DNA of 64,000 nt from the NCBI GenBank assembly GCA_025266875.1, contig JALLLT010000032.1, positions 453,938-517,937 on the forward strand. Reading direction: 5' to 3'. This DNA comes from Fennellomyces sp. T-0311 (taxonomy: Eukaryota > Mucoromycota > Mucoromycetes > Mucorales > Lichtheimiaceae). The position numbers and the translations under genes are program-made. The notes beneath the pieces are model-generated. The model was not told the DNA's origin. It saw only the letters and a program-made list of their open reading frames with translations, and ran no database searches. This document shows, piece by piece, positions 54,216 to 64,000 of the stretch (position 1 is the first letter of the stretch; each line of letters starts with the position of its first letter).

Positions 54216-55688
54216 AACACAGGATGCTTAAAATATAGCTCAAAAAAGTATTATTGTAGTTGCGCATGACATAGTTTAATATTCTCTTGGGCCTTGGAAG
54301 TAAGAAATTCCAGTGCCTCAATGTCGTGAAATACTTCAAAACGCAAGATTAACAAGAGAACGCATCTAGCGAAATACTTAGCAGCCTCTGATCAAAATGG
54401 TCGAGATTTGAATGCCACAATTGAACGTGTTAGAACGCGACTAAAGAAGAATCGGGCTAAGTCTAGTCACATAGGAGTCGAACTTATGAGTAAGTAGCTT
54501 ACGGGTACCTCACGTTCAAAGCACTGACCTTTCTTTTTTAAAGCTACATTTATTCATTTGAACGTCGTTCTGGGGTGACGGCAACGGTCATTCCCTACTT
54601 CCCGAGACGATACTTCTGACTATTACAATTACGGAAGCGGGTCAATAATGGAGCAAGGAAGCCCAAGTCCAGCCAGCAAACCCTAGTCCAACAATATATA
54701 CAAGCCTGCTGCATCCAATAATCTTAAATCTAAGCTTATTTACAAGCTCACTCCCTTCAATCCAGCTTTTAACACTGCAGATGGTAAACGAAAAAAGCCA
54801 AATAGTACAAAGTCTCGACAACAGCCATAAAAAACGTGTAATAGTGAAAAATAGTTGTTTATACGCAGCAAGCATTTCTTTGTCACAACGGCAATACTTA
54901 TATAAAAATGGGCACGTCAGCTGTTTCGCTTTGCTCGAACTGAGCGAGCTCCTATGCTGCGCTTCGGGTCATTCAACGGTGAGTCTACTCGGCCGTCTTA
55001 AATGCTATATTACACCTGTACACTAAACCCTACCACTATACCCTAGCAACCGTAACACTAAGTATATGACGTACAAATATTTATATTATTGCTTAGACAC
55101 AAACGCTCGCTGAAATAAGTTTGTGAAATTCATTATATAAGAGTATTGGTATAGTAATTCCGCGTATCTTGGCATCGCCTTTGTTAGCGTTTGCTATGCC
55201 GGTCTGATGGGTGAGCAGTACCTGAGTGTATCCACCTTGGATGGAGTACAAAGACTCAGATATATATACCCCATGACTCCTCTACCGTTCTGGTATCGGC
55301 AAGCTCAAACAGAAGGCAGGTAGACGTCTGTAATAAATATGATCATTACCTATGAGCCGCTAATATTTATCGTAAACTTACATATCTGCCCAATGTAGCA
55401 TGGGCTTCCTGTACCTATGCTGAGGTACCATGCGTTCAGTCCATTCATTCTATGGTTAGAAAATAAGTTAGCATATTTGCTTTAAATATATAGGAAGTAT
55501 AAATCTTTCTTTTGCCTTACGGAATGATGCTCAACACATTGTTGCAAGTGGTATCCGCTATCGACGAATATCATCGATATGCAAGGAAGAAGAGATTCAT
55601 AAGCCAGGATTTTGATTGGCACCCAAGTATTTGTTGCCCCTTGTCTTTTTTGCTGAACTCTCAATACTCATTCGAAGTCGGAGCACTA
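54216..55688. other. Gap, nothing firm
   Basis: Short frames only. Probably transposon debris between repeat copy B and the Helitron relic. Confidence 0.45.
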
Positions 55689-56287
55689 CTAACTTCCAAC
55701 AATATCAGCGCGTCTATTAACTTGCTGCTCAGCAGTGTCATAGATGTAAATCTCCGTGAAACTGGGAGGGCCGTTTCCTTCAGGCACCAATGGACTAATT
55801 CGGTGGTATATGCCATCTTGGATGTGAAACGCATATGCTCCATCGCGAGCATTGATATAGTTATGATCGACCGTGGCACCCAAAGACGCAATCAGAAATG
55901 CAGTGTTGTACATGCAAATGTTATAAAAGAATAATTTCTCATTAGCCCAGAGTCATCCAGCAAGTTAAGAAGAAGTTGAGGTGGGGCAGGGATGGAAGGA
56001 AGGTCGACAATACCATAGCAGAAGCAGATTTGGTAGGCTCGACCTATTTCTTCACTCACATGGCTATCTTCCCAGGGCCAAACACGCGCAACACACGCAT
56101 CACGCTGGGCATCCGTTACCGGCAAAACATGTCTTTGATAGTGAGCCGATTCCTTATCATCGACAACATTGGCGCCAGCGACACAGTCGACAGCAAGCTG
56201 GCTATGATAAGCCGCAAGTGGTTGAGGTATCCTGCGAGGATGGCAGCCACTTTGAGCGTGTTTATAACGTTCTAGAGGGGAATACAT
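55689..56287 (-). pseudogene. Helitron Rep/helicase N-terminal relic
   Basis: On the minus strand, two frames together match the Helitron-like N domain. The first has EDSHVSEEIGRAYQICFCYG, then IVDLPSIPAPPQLLLNLLDD. After a frame change, LIASLGATVDHNYINARDGA and YAFHIQDGIYHRISPLVPEG follow, then FTEIYIYDTAEQQVNRR. The combination FHIQDGIYHRIS ... P.G ... YIYDT is the usual signature just before the Rep catalytic part. No HUH motif or helicase domain remains next to it, and frames are broken, so it is a dead fragment. Confidence 0.8.
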
Positions 56288-58224
56288 GGTCTTCCACGTG
56301 CTACTTCTACGGAATGCTTACTTCGATGAGTCCAATTAAATTTTTTTTTTCACGTTCGCATTCGAGGTATTTGAGCGATGAGTAGATCTCACAATATTGA
56401 TTCCAACATTCTAGTCCAAGTTTTCGGTAGCAGCGTTCTCAAGAAAGTTTTCACTCATGATAGAGGTGGTTTAAAGGATTCTTTGAAAGGCTTTCAACAC
56501 AGAGAGCCAGGGTATAAAAAATAACGGTGCCTGTATTCCAAATAAGGAAGGAGATTTATGATGAATTTTCTGGAGTTTACTATTATAATATAGATAGATA
56601 GATAGATAAGTATTATATGAGCTACACAACACACCCTGCTGGTTTTGCTACCATAACTTCGACTTATCTCTGAACACACTGATCCTCAAAAATGCCAGAT
56701 TCCCGGTATTAGTCGTGACAAAGGTTTAGTCGTGGTACGTAGTGAATTAGCCGTTGCAAAATTCCTTGTAGCGGTTGGATAGACACTTTAGACAACACTT
56801 CTGAAATAAGTGCATCCTTCAATTCAAAGAATAATAAGCCCGTATAGCCACAGCCACCTGTCAAAGAATATTGAATTTACTTACTTCTCCTTCTTAATAC
56901 CTTGTTACCGATAACAAAGACACATCGCTCAACAAACCATGATGGGTAGTGGACAACCCATTGTATTCAATTACATAATAACTATCGGCCATTCAGGTAA
57001 CCTTACTATAGAACATCAAAGGTAACAATGTAAATGACCAGTTCCACACGAGCCGGCCTTTTTTCAGTTAAAGTAAGTTTTTTTCAGGCATGACGACTAT
57101 GATTTAATTTTATACTGTGCTTTTTTTCACCGTAAGGAAGAGACCATGTGCCTATAGTCGCAAATCAATGACCTTTCCAATAAAAATAATAACGTTTGAA
57201 TTAGATAAAGAGTCACAGGGATTTAATATTCTGAACAGCACACCAGTAGTGGGTAGTGGGGTCACGGTTCAGTAATAATGTCAACACTCAGAGGCATATG
57301 ACGATAACTGTAAGAATGACTATAAACAGTGGATTAACGCATATAGAACAGGTAACAATCGGGAATTCGAAAATGTACAAGAACAAAAGACGTATAAGCA
57401 GCCCAGCGGCTGGGAATGAACCTCACGCAGTGATATTCACATGGGTGGCGTGCTGATCATTAACATCAAGATACAAGATGATGACAATAACAAGCAATTG
57501 CTGATGAGAAAACTGATATAGTCATGATCAGCACTCTATCGCAGGCCGATAACAGTTGGATCAGACAAATCTATCTATAATCGGACGATGACAGACTGGT
57601 TTCAGAAGTGAATGACAACTGCTACCATAGTGCTTCAGGGTTTACTTCCGCATGTCAGCACGCCGTTTGATCAGCTCAGTTGTGCGTTAAAATAATGCGC
57701 AAAGTTATTTTCTGTGGAATGGCATAATTATACTGACGAGGAGGGTGGTGTAATAAACTGATACGGTATAAGATGAAGTTGCCTTTGAACTAGTAATTAA
57801 CTTGACCAATCATCCGTGGTTTGCGCAGAGTTGACTGCCTTTAGTGTCGCTGCCAGCTGAGATCCATGCATAAAACCTGTCAGGTCTATACAATGTTTTT
57901 TATAAAGAAAAGCATTACACAGAAGCAACTGTTCACAATACCGCTGTGGCTTTAAGTAAGCGATGGTAAACTGTTGTCACAGTAATGGTATAAAAATATA
58001 CGGCTACCAAATGTTGTTAGACGTAACGAGAAATCAAACTATATTTTCATTCAAACCACATAATGATCTTGAAGCACACCATTGTCAAAAGAGATTGGAG
58101 TATACAGCGGGCTGTTGGATATAAGAATGGAACTAATGATATATCATTCACACAATGACGTGTTGTCATAATTAACACATTGTGTGGGCTTGAACTGTTT
58201 CATTTAAAAACGCTTCTTCGCTTT
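56288..58224. other. 2-kb gap, no gene; GATA microsatellite
   Basis: No supportable gene. A (TAGA)n microsatellite lies at about 56591-56608. A palindrome CACACAATG...CATTGTGTG lies at about 58148-58185. Otherwise AT-rich. Confidence 0.5.
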
Positions 58225-58315
58225 TAAGAAACACTTTTCACTTTTACAACACTTTTCACTTTGCAACGCCTTTCACTTTTATAACACTTTTCACTTTCGC
58301 CACACTTTTCAACGA
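58225..58315 (+). repeat. Tandem CACTTTTCACTTT-type repeats upstream of unknown gene
   Basis: Five to six loosely tandem copies of an AACACTTTTCACTTT unit occupy the region 110-200 bp before the ATG at 58428. The position suggests a promoter or 5' UTR pyrimidine-rich element; function not known. Confidence 0.6.
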
Positions 58316-58427
58316 CTCTCATACCCTTTTCGAATAAGCTTCAGGTACTACTGGCAACAGAATGGAAGAAAAATAGCAAGAGCTAATATATTTCTCTAAT
58401 TTTTATATCAGATCTTTAATTTTTGCT

Positions 58428-61351
58428 ATGGAACCCGAGATAGAACACCACATCCACAACTTGATCGTGCAGCGGATGGTGGCCGCTAACCAGAGCCATC
58501 AGCATGTGGACGTTGCGTCAACCTCATTGATGCTTCCAGTTAACCACAGAAATGAAGCGGAATATCGTGACCTGGTTGCACAGATTATGAACGACCATAC
58601 CCGTATGGATGATGGAGTACTTCTGCAGGCGCTTGCATTACAACCCGCCAAAATGAGCCACCACCTCAGAATACCACTGTCTACTACATGCGTAGTTGGA
58701 GTATTCAACCAAACACACTGCGGCAAATCTTGGCTTCATGGGTTGAAAACGAAGCAGAATATCCGGAAACAGATGCATGGACGCACTTCGCACTTCATTA
58801 TCGCGACGAACCACTGCATGTTCGATACATAGGAAAGGTTACTGGCGCCGCACCCATTTCGCGTCATCATGCGGATTCTGCTCGTGCAGGCGGTATACTT
58901 GGAAACTTTTTGAACACACTGCGGCAAGTGGATCCGCAAGCATTTGGCAATACCCAAATTTACGAATTTAGCCGTATGCGTACCACTGGAGACGCCATAA
59001 CGCGTGACACCAGAGAACGAATCGCTATTGCTTTTTTCGGTGTTGATAGTCTCCTAAATATTCAACATGGAGGTTATTATAACGCATACGATCCTGGAGA
59101 CGAAGCATTCAATACGTTTGCGCAGCGTTACCATGTAGCCTTCTTCAACCAGTTTAGCAGATATGCAGCCCGAGCAGTAAATGGACAAAACGTCTGGATG
59201 GATAGGCTGGGGCCATGGGTCGATGAAATAGCCCAGGTGATTTTGAACCAGGATCCAAACGTTCCTATGCCGCTAGGAGACACCATCATGCAGCAAGCAA
59301 TACCCCGTACTGTCAATGGCTACACTATTTTGGTCCTGATTGGATACGACATCACAGTGTCTAATTATCGCTACTGCCGTGCCTTCTTTGACACATCAAG
59401 ATCAGGAAACCTCACCAAAGATTTTCTTTGCCGGCAAGAAGCATGGTCCCGTGGCCAACGGAGATTCGATTCTGCATTATTTGACACCTCTCCTTTTCCA
59501 TTTCTGGATGTCTATCCATGGCTGAACCGTACAAATACTCAAGATGCCGCAGTACACCAAGTCTCTAGGTACATGGGTATTGTACGGCCGATTATTACCG
59601 TCACCTTCAACGGATGACAACATCCATGGCGTTTTCAAATTTCTTGCACTTCTATGGCATTTTGGACCAAAGAAACGACTCTTATACTGATCTCGTTGGT
59701 ATACCAACTCTACGTCATTTCTTGAACAACGAATGGGTCACCTCCGACACCAATGCTATGCCACCAGAAACAATGACAATCGTCATCCCTCACATTCATC
59801 CGGGTTTTGACCGCTACGGTGCTTTTTCTCGCCACTTAAACGAGCTCCTTGATTTAACGTGGACAATAACTTTGATCATCGGCGAGATTGCAATCACAGC
59901 AGCACGACGTACATCCTTTCCGCGCAGCCGGAATGCTGTGGTACGGCAGGTCTGGCATTCATGCAATCCTGATATGCCTGGCAGTCTTAATCCGCGACTA
60001 GCGGATGCGTATGCGCAGCTTCGAATTATCAAAGGCAATCTCAACGATTATAGACAGCAGAGACAGGAGCAACAACCACCTGTGGTACGAGTTGCTGCCA
60101 ATGATGCGCTTCGTGAAGCTTCAAGGGTACGTATGGCGCGATACGGCACTGCTGAACACCCACCAAGAGACCCAGAGCGTATTCAGCAAGCTACCGAACT
60201 TTGGAGAATGAATTTTCCGGCATTACACATTCACATCGACCGAGAGCATCAAGCTGAATGGATGGAGTGGGCAATTACTCGTGACGAGAATGTGCATTAC
60301 TTTGCAAGCGCCATGCGCTTTGTTGGTATGCAGCGAAATCATCCATTGAGGAACGCACTCAATCGGCATCGACCTGAAGGTTTTGGACCTGGAAATGATG
60401 CGTGGCTAGAAGATGACGATCTCATAGCAGCCGCTGTTGCGCGTTGGGCAGATGCAATGAGGGCGAGCCTACCCGAAGGCCACTTTAACCCAGAGAACCA
60501 ACGACGGCGAAGGCAAAACGCTCTTATTAGCCAGAATGTCTCTGAGTATGGCTTTACTTCTCGGATGGAAGGACGACTGGTATACATACCAAAAACCAGC
60601 CCTGCAAGTTTTCGCTGGCAAGATGGAGTTCATCGACGAAACCTGCACTTGAGATTCCCGAATACCATCGTCGAAAGCAACCTTAAGCAGGATCGGATGT
60701 TCGTTTACGGTTCTTGGAGGGAGGGATTGGGCTGGACTTTCAAGATGGCCGTCAGCTTGAATTCGCAGGCACCACTGTTATCCTCACAGTCATGCAGCTG
60801 CGCGCAACAGCACAGGATGGACCGACGCTATGGCGATTATGGCGAACTGAGAGAAGGCTTCTCGGTGACATTGTTCCAGAGCCAGACAATGACCCAGAGC
60901 TGATACCTGCAACCAGCGAAGAGGTGCTTTCCGCAGCAGAACAGGCTCTCAACATATACGTGGTTTCCGTCCGATATATGAGACAGACTCTATTAGTCTG
61001 TTTCAATTATTTTGAATGCCATTTTCCGGGGGTGGGTACATTACGTTGCTTGCGTCGGGGTATCTTGCGGATTTCAATGCCCAGTACCCTCGCCTCCACC
61101 AAGCCGTGCCCATCCAGCCGCTCCTTCGCAACTTTCTGCAAGACCACACGGAGCATCCAGGCTACCCGGAATGGCTTCTATGGACGGAAGACATCGGGAC
61201 GCATGCTGGTAACTTTTTGCCAAATATACAGTTCTTGCGTCCCGATGCACGTTTGGACCCAGCATCATCGTTGCTAGTACGAAGTGGAGGCGGTACTCAT
61301 AGAGCGACGATGATCCGCTTTGGTCCCCCTCGCCCCCCCTCTCCCCATTAA
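58428..61351 (+). CDS. Unrecognised ~900-aa protein with GIY-YIG-nuclease-like motif series
   Basis: Four exons can be fitted: 58428-58616, 58670-59568, 59673-60669 and 60720-61351 (introns 53, 104 and 50 nt, all GT-AG, frame kept). The third intron has a weak GTCGAA donor. One 1-nt shift remains in a G-run at about 61026-61036. Total is about 905 codons. In exon 2 are FALHYRDEPLHVRYIGKVTG, then SRHHADSA, and later TRERIAIAFFGVDSLLNIQHGG. The spacing of Y/YIG, R..H, E and LN..GG recalls GIY-YIG endonucleases. The remaining regions (for example AITAARRTSFPRSRN; LPEGHFNPENQRRRRQN; GYPEWLLWTEDIGTH) match nothing I know. No signal peptide or membrane span. It sits among transposon relics, so it may be mobile-element-derived. 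The nuclease call is tentative. Confidence 0.5.
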
Positions 61352-61899
61352 TACGCTGGTTCTTTACCAAAAATAAACATATGTTATTTCTTCTAAGTTT
61401 ATTTTGAAATGCTAATATCAGCTCTAAATATTCTACCATCGGGAATTCCGAAAAAGGTTGTTGTGAATACTGCAGAGCTTGCAAATTAATCACTGTGGGA
61501 AAACGGTCGTATTAGATCTTAATTGAGTCTGGTTAAAGCTGGTCTTGTCATATCTTGTTTTGTACTAAGTTAATAGCAAGAACAAGATCGAACAATATTG
61601 GACTAGTTCCAATGAAGTTTGAACAAGTTTCATATGCATTTGGTAGATGCGCTGTTCTGCCATTTTGCCAAATATTCTTCATTCGTATAGTCGCAAGCAT
61701 ATAATGGATATTTATTGATGTATTCATAAGCGTCACATTATGCAATCGAATATAGAGAGCAATGGCGCTGTATACCAAAAGTATTATCTAGTATACTTCT
61801 TGCCGTTTTAAAAAATTAAGATAGGCATACCTGATCACCTCTTCTTCCTGGCTCGCTGGATTCGAAGTCTGCGATACCGATGGTAAGTTTCCATCGTCA
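61352..61899. other. Intergenic, nothing recognised
   Basis: AT-rich 3' flank of the unknown gene; short frames only. Confidence 0.5.
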
Positions 61900-62870
61900 C
61901 CGGTCCGATCATTGGCGACCATTGGAGAAAACACCATCGCATCCATTTCCTCTTCCCAATACCACGACCTCCTCCGCGATCACCTCCTCGTGTCGAAACA
62001 ATTCACCAGTTGCACTTACTGACTCTACCTCTTCCCCCCGCTTTGGTACCATGACCTTGTCCTTGCCCTTGTGTACCGTCACTTTGGTTCGTGCTCCCAT
62101 CAGTCGTAACGTGAGTGTTACCGCTACCATGGCTCAGGTTGCTACCATTCTCGGTTGTGTTGATTGGAGTAACTTAAAAGTTACCTCCGCCATCGCCCTG
62201 TCCTCGAGTGCCAGTGTATCATCTCCGGTTGACTGTGATTGCGTTCGCATCGTAATTGCATTTCATCACATAATAGGTCGTTGTTGTACTGGAACTTCCT
62301 CTGTGAGTCACGTCAATGCTATTTAAAAACGGTTAATATCTCAAAAGAAGTATATCGGTAAATACTAATCATACTTCATTCGCTGAGATGAAGAGGGATA
62401 TCTGTTCAAATGAGAACGTTGCACCGGTCGATCTGGTTCTTCATCCTCTTCTCCGTCAGCTGGTAAAATGAGATTAGTCCATACCAAATGTAAGCAATGA
62501 TGCGCAATCCATGAGCCTTCACAGTCCGTGATTCGTAGTTGCAGAACTTCCTCAACCGGCTCTTCGAAGTGTTGGCGCACACGATGCTTGATTGGCTTCG
62601 GAATGTCGCGCCAAAGTGTCTCTTTTGGGGGGCAATCTCTTTTGGGCTATGCGTTCTTCCACGAAACTTCGTACGACACCCATCAAATGGGTGGCTAAAT
62701 CGTTCCGGATCGCCATAATTTGTTCCTCATCAACTTTGAAGAAGCTGGGTAAAGCTTCGTCGATGTGATCGTTGTTCGTGGTTTTGGCAAAGTACTCTTT
62801 ACCATCGATTGTAACCCTTGACTTATTACAACGCTTTGGATCTTGTCCTGGAAATTGTAATTACTGTGCA
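61900..62870 (-). pseudogene. Unrecognised gene, probably decayed
   Basis: From about 62850 the minus strand reads QFPGQDPKRCNKSRVTIDGK, EYFAKTTNNDHIDEALPSFF and a charged helix (ATHLMGVVRSFVEERIAQKR). A frame change occurs at about 62615-62630 near a C-run (TTTTGGGGGGCAA on the plus strand), then RDIPKPIKHRVRQHFEEPVE, ITDCEGSWIAHHCLHLVWTN and SLNRYPSSSQ-like text to a GTATGATT donor at about 62370. A glycine/arginine-rich region further left (GQGQGHG, GGGRGIGKRK) may be its C-terminus. It is protein-like over a long distance, but has no clear start and at least one frameshift. No family recognised. Confidence 0.4.
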
Positions 62871-63229
62871 TCATTTAGGCGCTCATCACTTTGATTAACT
62901 GTGGGCGATTGCTGCGGACCATGTTGGAGATGAAAGATTTGCTACGAGAGAAATGAGTTGGTTCAATCTCTCTAATATTCGTCAGCCTGTGGCTTCATTC
63001 AAGGGTATGATTGCTGATCAATGGATTCAGTTGTTCAGACACATGTAAACTACTCATTGTGGTTGTTAATAGAAGGAAGGATTGGCTTGATGTTTCACAA
63101 TTTTTTTAAAGCCCACGCGTGCACGAGGCGGCACTTAACAGCTTCGCGCTCTCTGAAATTTTCCCTCTTAGCTCGCTCCAGTAACCACGCTTAAGCAGCC
63201 AGCATTCCATTTTCTACTTTGTAACCAGA

Positions 63230-63827
63230 ATGTCTCAGTCTTCCATAACTGCCTCTCTCAGAAAACCTAAGCGTACTAGAAAGCTTAGTCAATGCAACTT
63301 TTTCACGCATCTCGTCTTCAATGGCTCAGATGACGAGCGTCAATGTCAGGTTCAATGACCCTAATATACAATATCCACTAATGTTTTCTATTTCGTCTAT
63401 GGTGCTGGTGTGAACGTGTCCGACCCTCGGCTAAGTGCTACCAACGCGAAAATCAATGAGGCGTTCTAAGCTCGCTCTCAGGAAAAGCTTCAACGTATAG
63501 AGGAAAGAACCAACGAACTGAATGACCAATCGCAACTGGCACCTATCGGCACTGTTGAACGACGAAACATTGTTGAAACGTGGAGGCGCGATATTATTTC
63601 CAAGGTGTACATGTTGGGTGAAATCTTTGACTGCGATATCAGCTAAATGATATCTCCTTGTAATCCCGAGGATCGCCATGCAGAAGTGGCTTTAGCAACT
63701 ACTGGTATGTTCATAGGTAATGTAATGTAGTCAATAGCATAGTAGGTACATTGAGGAAATATAGACGCCGCGCAATATGCACTACGCGAAATGGGAGATG
63801 TTGATAGGTTCGTACAACCCTGTGAAG
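63230..63827 (+). pseudogene. Unrecognised coiled-coil gene fragment with stops
   Basis: ATG at 63230 opens MSQSSITASLRKPKRTRKLS. Further on, SDPRLSATNAKINEAF, a TAA, then QEKLQRIEERTNELNDQSQL and RRNIVETWRRDIISKVYMLG, another TAA, then PEDRHAEVALATTG. A 51-nt GT-AG intron (63705-63755) joins in frame to NIDAAQYALREMGDVDRF and VQPCE before a GTAAAT donor at 63828. The fit of the splice and the coiled-coil region argue for real coding ancestry; two in-frame stops argue that it is dead. The window ends before the gene would. Family unknown. It is divergent from the decayed gene to its left. Confidence 0.4.
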
Positions 63828-64000
63828 GTAAATGAAACAAGTTTTATTATTGGCAAAATAAAGACCATTTTTCATAGTATTCAAAGGTAGGCACCAACAG
63901 AAAGGGCTTAGCGAATTTATATACTCGGATATGCGATATTTAATAAACGCTACTGTTCACCATTATGGTACAGAGCAGGATGGAGAGAGAAAAGGACGGG

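Noticed and set aside
58428..60903. Three independent adjacent genes
   Set aside because: Frame changes at 58.6 and 59.6 kb coincide with fitting GT-AG introns that keep the frame, so one multi-exon gene explains the data better.

Overview
This window looks like nuclear DNA of an early-diverging filamentous fungus, most likely a Mucoromycota (Mucorales-type) genome. That placement is inferred from AT-rich intergenic DNA, many 50-60 nt GT-AG introns, fungal housekeeping genes (Nop13-like, Ett1/Nro1-like, M13 peptidase, pepsin-like protease), a HET-like protein, and a TE load of Crypton, chromovirus, hAT, Harbinger, Tc1 and Helitron. There are no bacterial operons. Exon boundaries were worked out by hand from frame continuity and splice sites; no search or alignment program was run.

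1-29.5 kb is the gene-bearing half: a two-RRM nucleolar protein (2.3-3.6 kb), an Ett1-like TPR protein (3.8-5.1 kb, minus), a secreted aspartic protease (5.3-6.6 kb), three paralogous VC0807-like polytopic membrane proteins on the plus strand (8.0-9.0, 11.6-12.7 and 15.6-16.7 kb), a U6-like snRNA (9.4 kb, minus), a HET-domain-like gene carrying a 1-nt frameshift (18-19.2 kb), three NADPH-dependent MDR reductases plus a fragment of a fourth (19.6-24.8 kb), a type II membrane M13 metallopeptidase in six exons (25.2-28.0 kb), and a fourth, intron-poor VC0807 paralogue (28.7-29.5 kb). The start codon of that paralogue lies inside a solo LTR with a perfect CCTCT target duplication.

28-56 kb is a transposon graveyard with some young elements: solo LTRs of three families, tRNA-Pro(UGG), a TA-flanked MITE, an apparently complete Harbinger element (transposase plus Myb-like protein, 25-bp TIRs, ATT duplication), and a Crypton gene dismembered by nested insertions. 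The nested insertions include a complete 5.2-kb chromovirus with identical LTRs and one 1,537-codon gag-pol. There is also a hAT relic carrying two solo LTRs in opposite orientation, a frameshifted Tc1/mariner, hairpin repeats and a Helitron relic.

56-64 kb holds a multi-exon gene of roughly 900 codons that I do not recognise as a known protein. Its middle has a GIY-YIG-nuclease-like motif series, making it the best candidate here for something undescribed. Two decayed unknown genes follow at the right edge. Long stretches (1-2.2, 6.6-8, 9.5-11.6, 12.7-15.6, 29.5-30.9, 56.3-58.4 kb) show no supportable gene.
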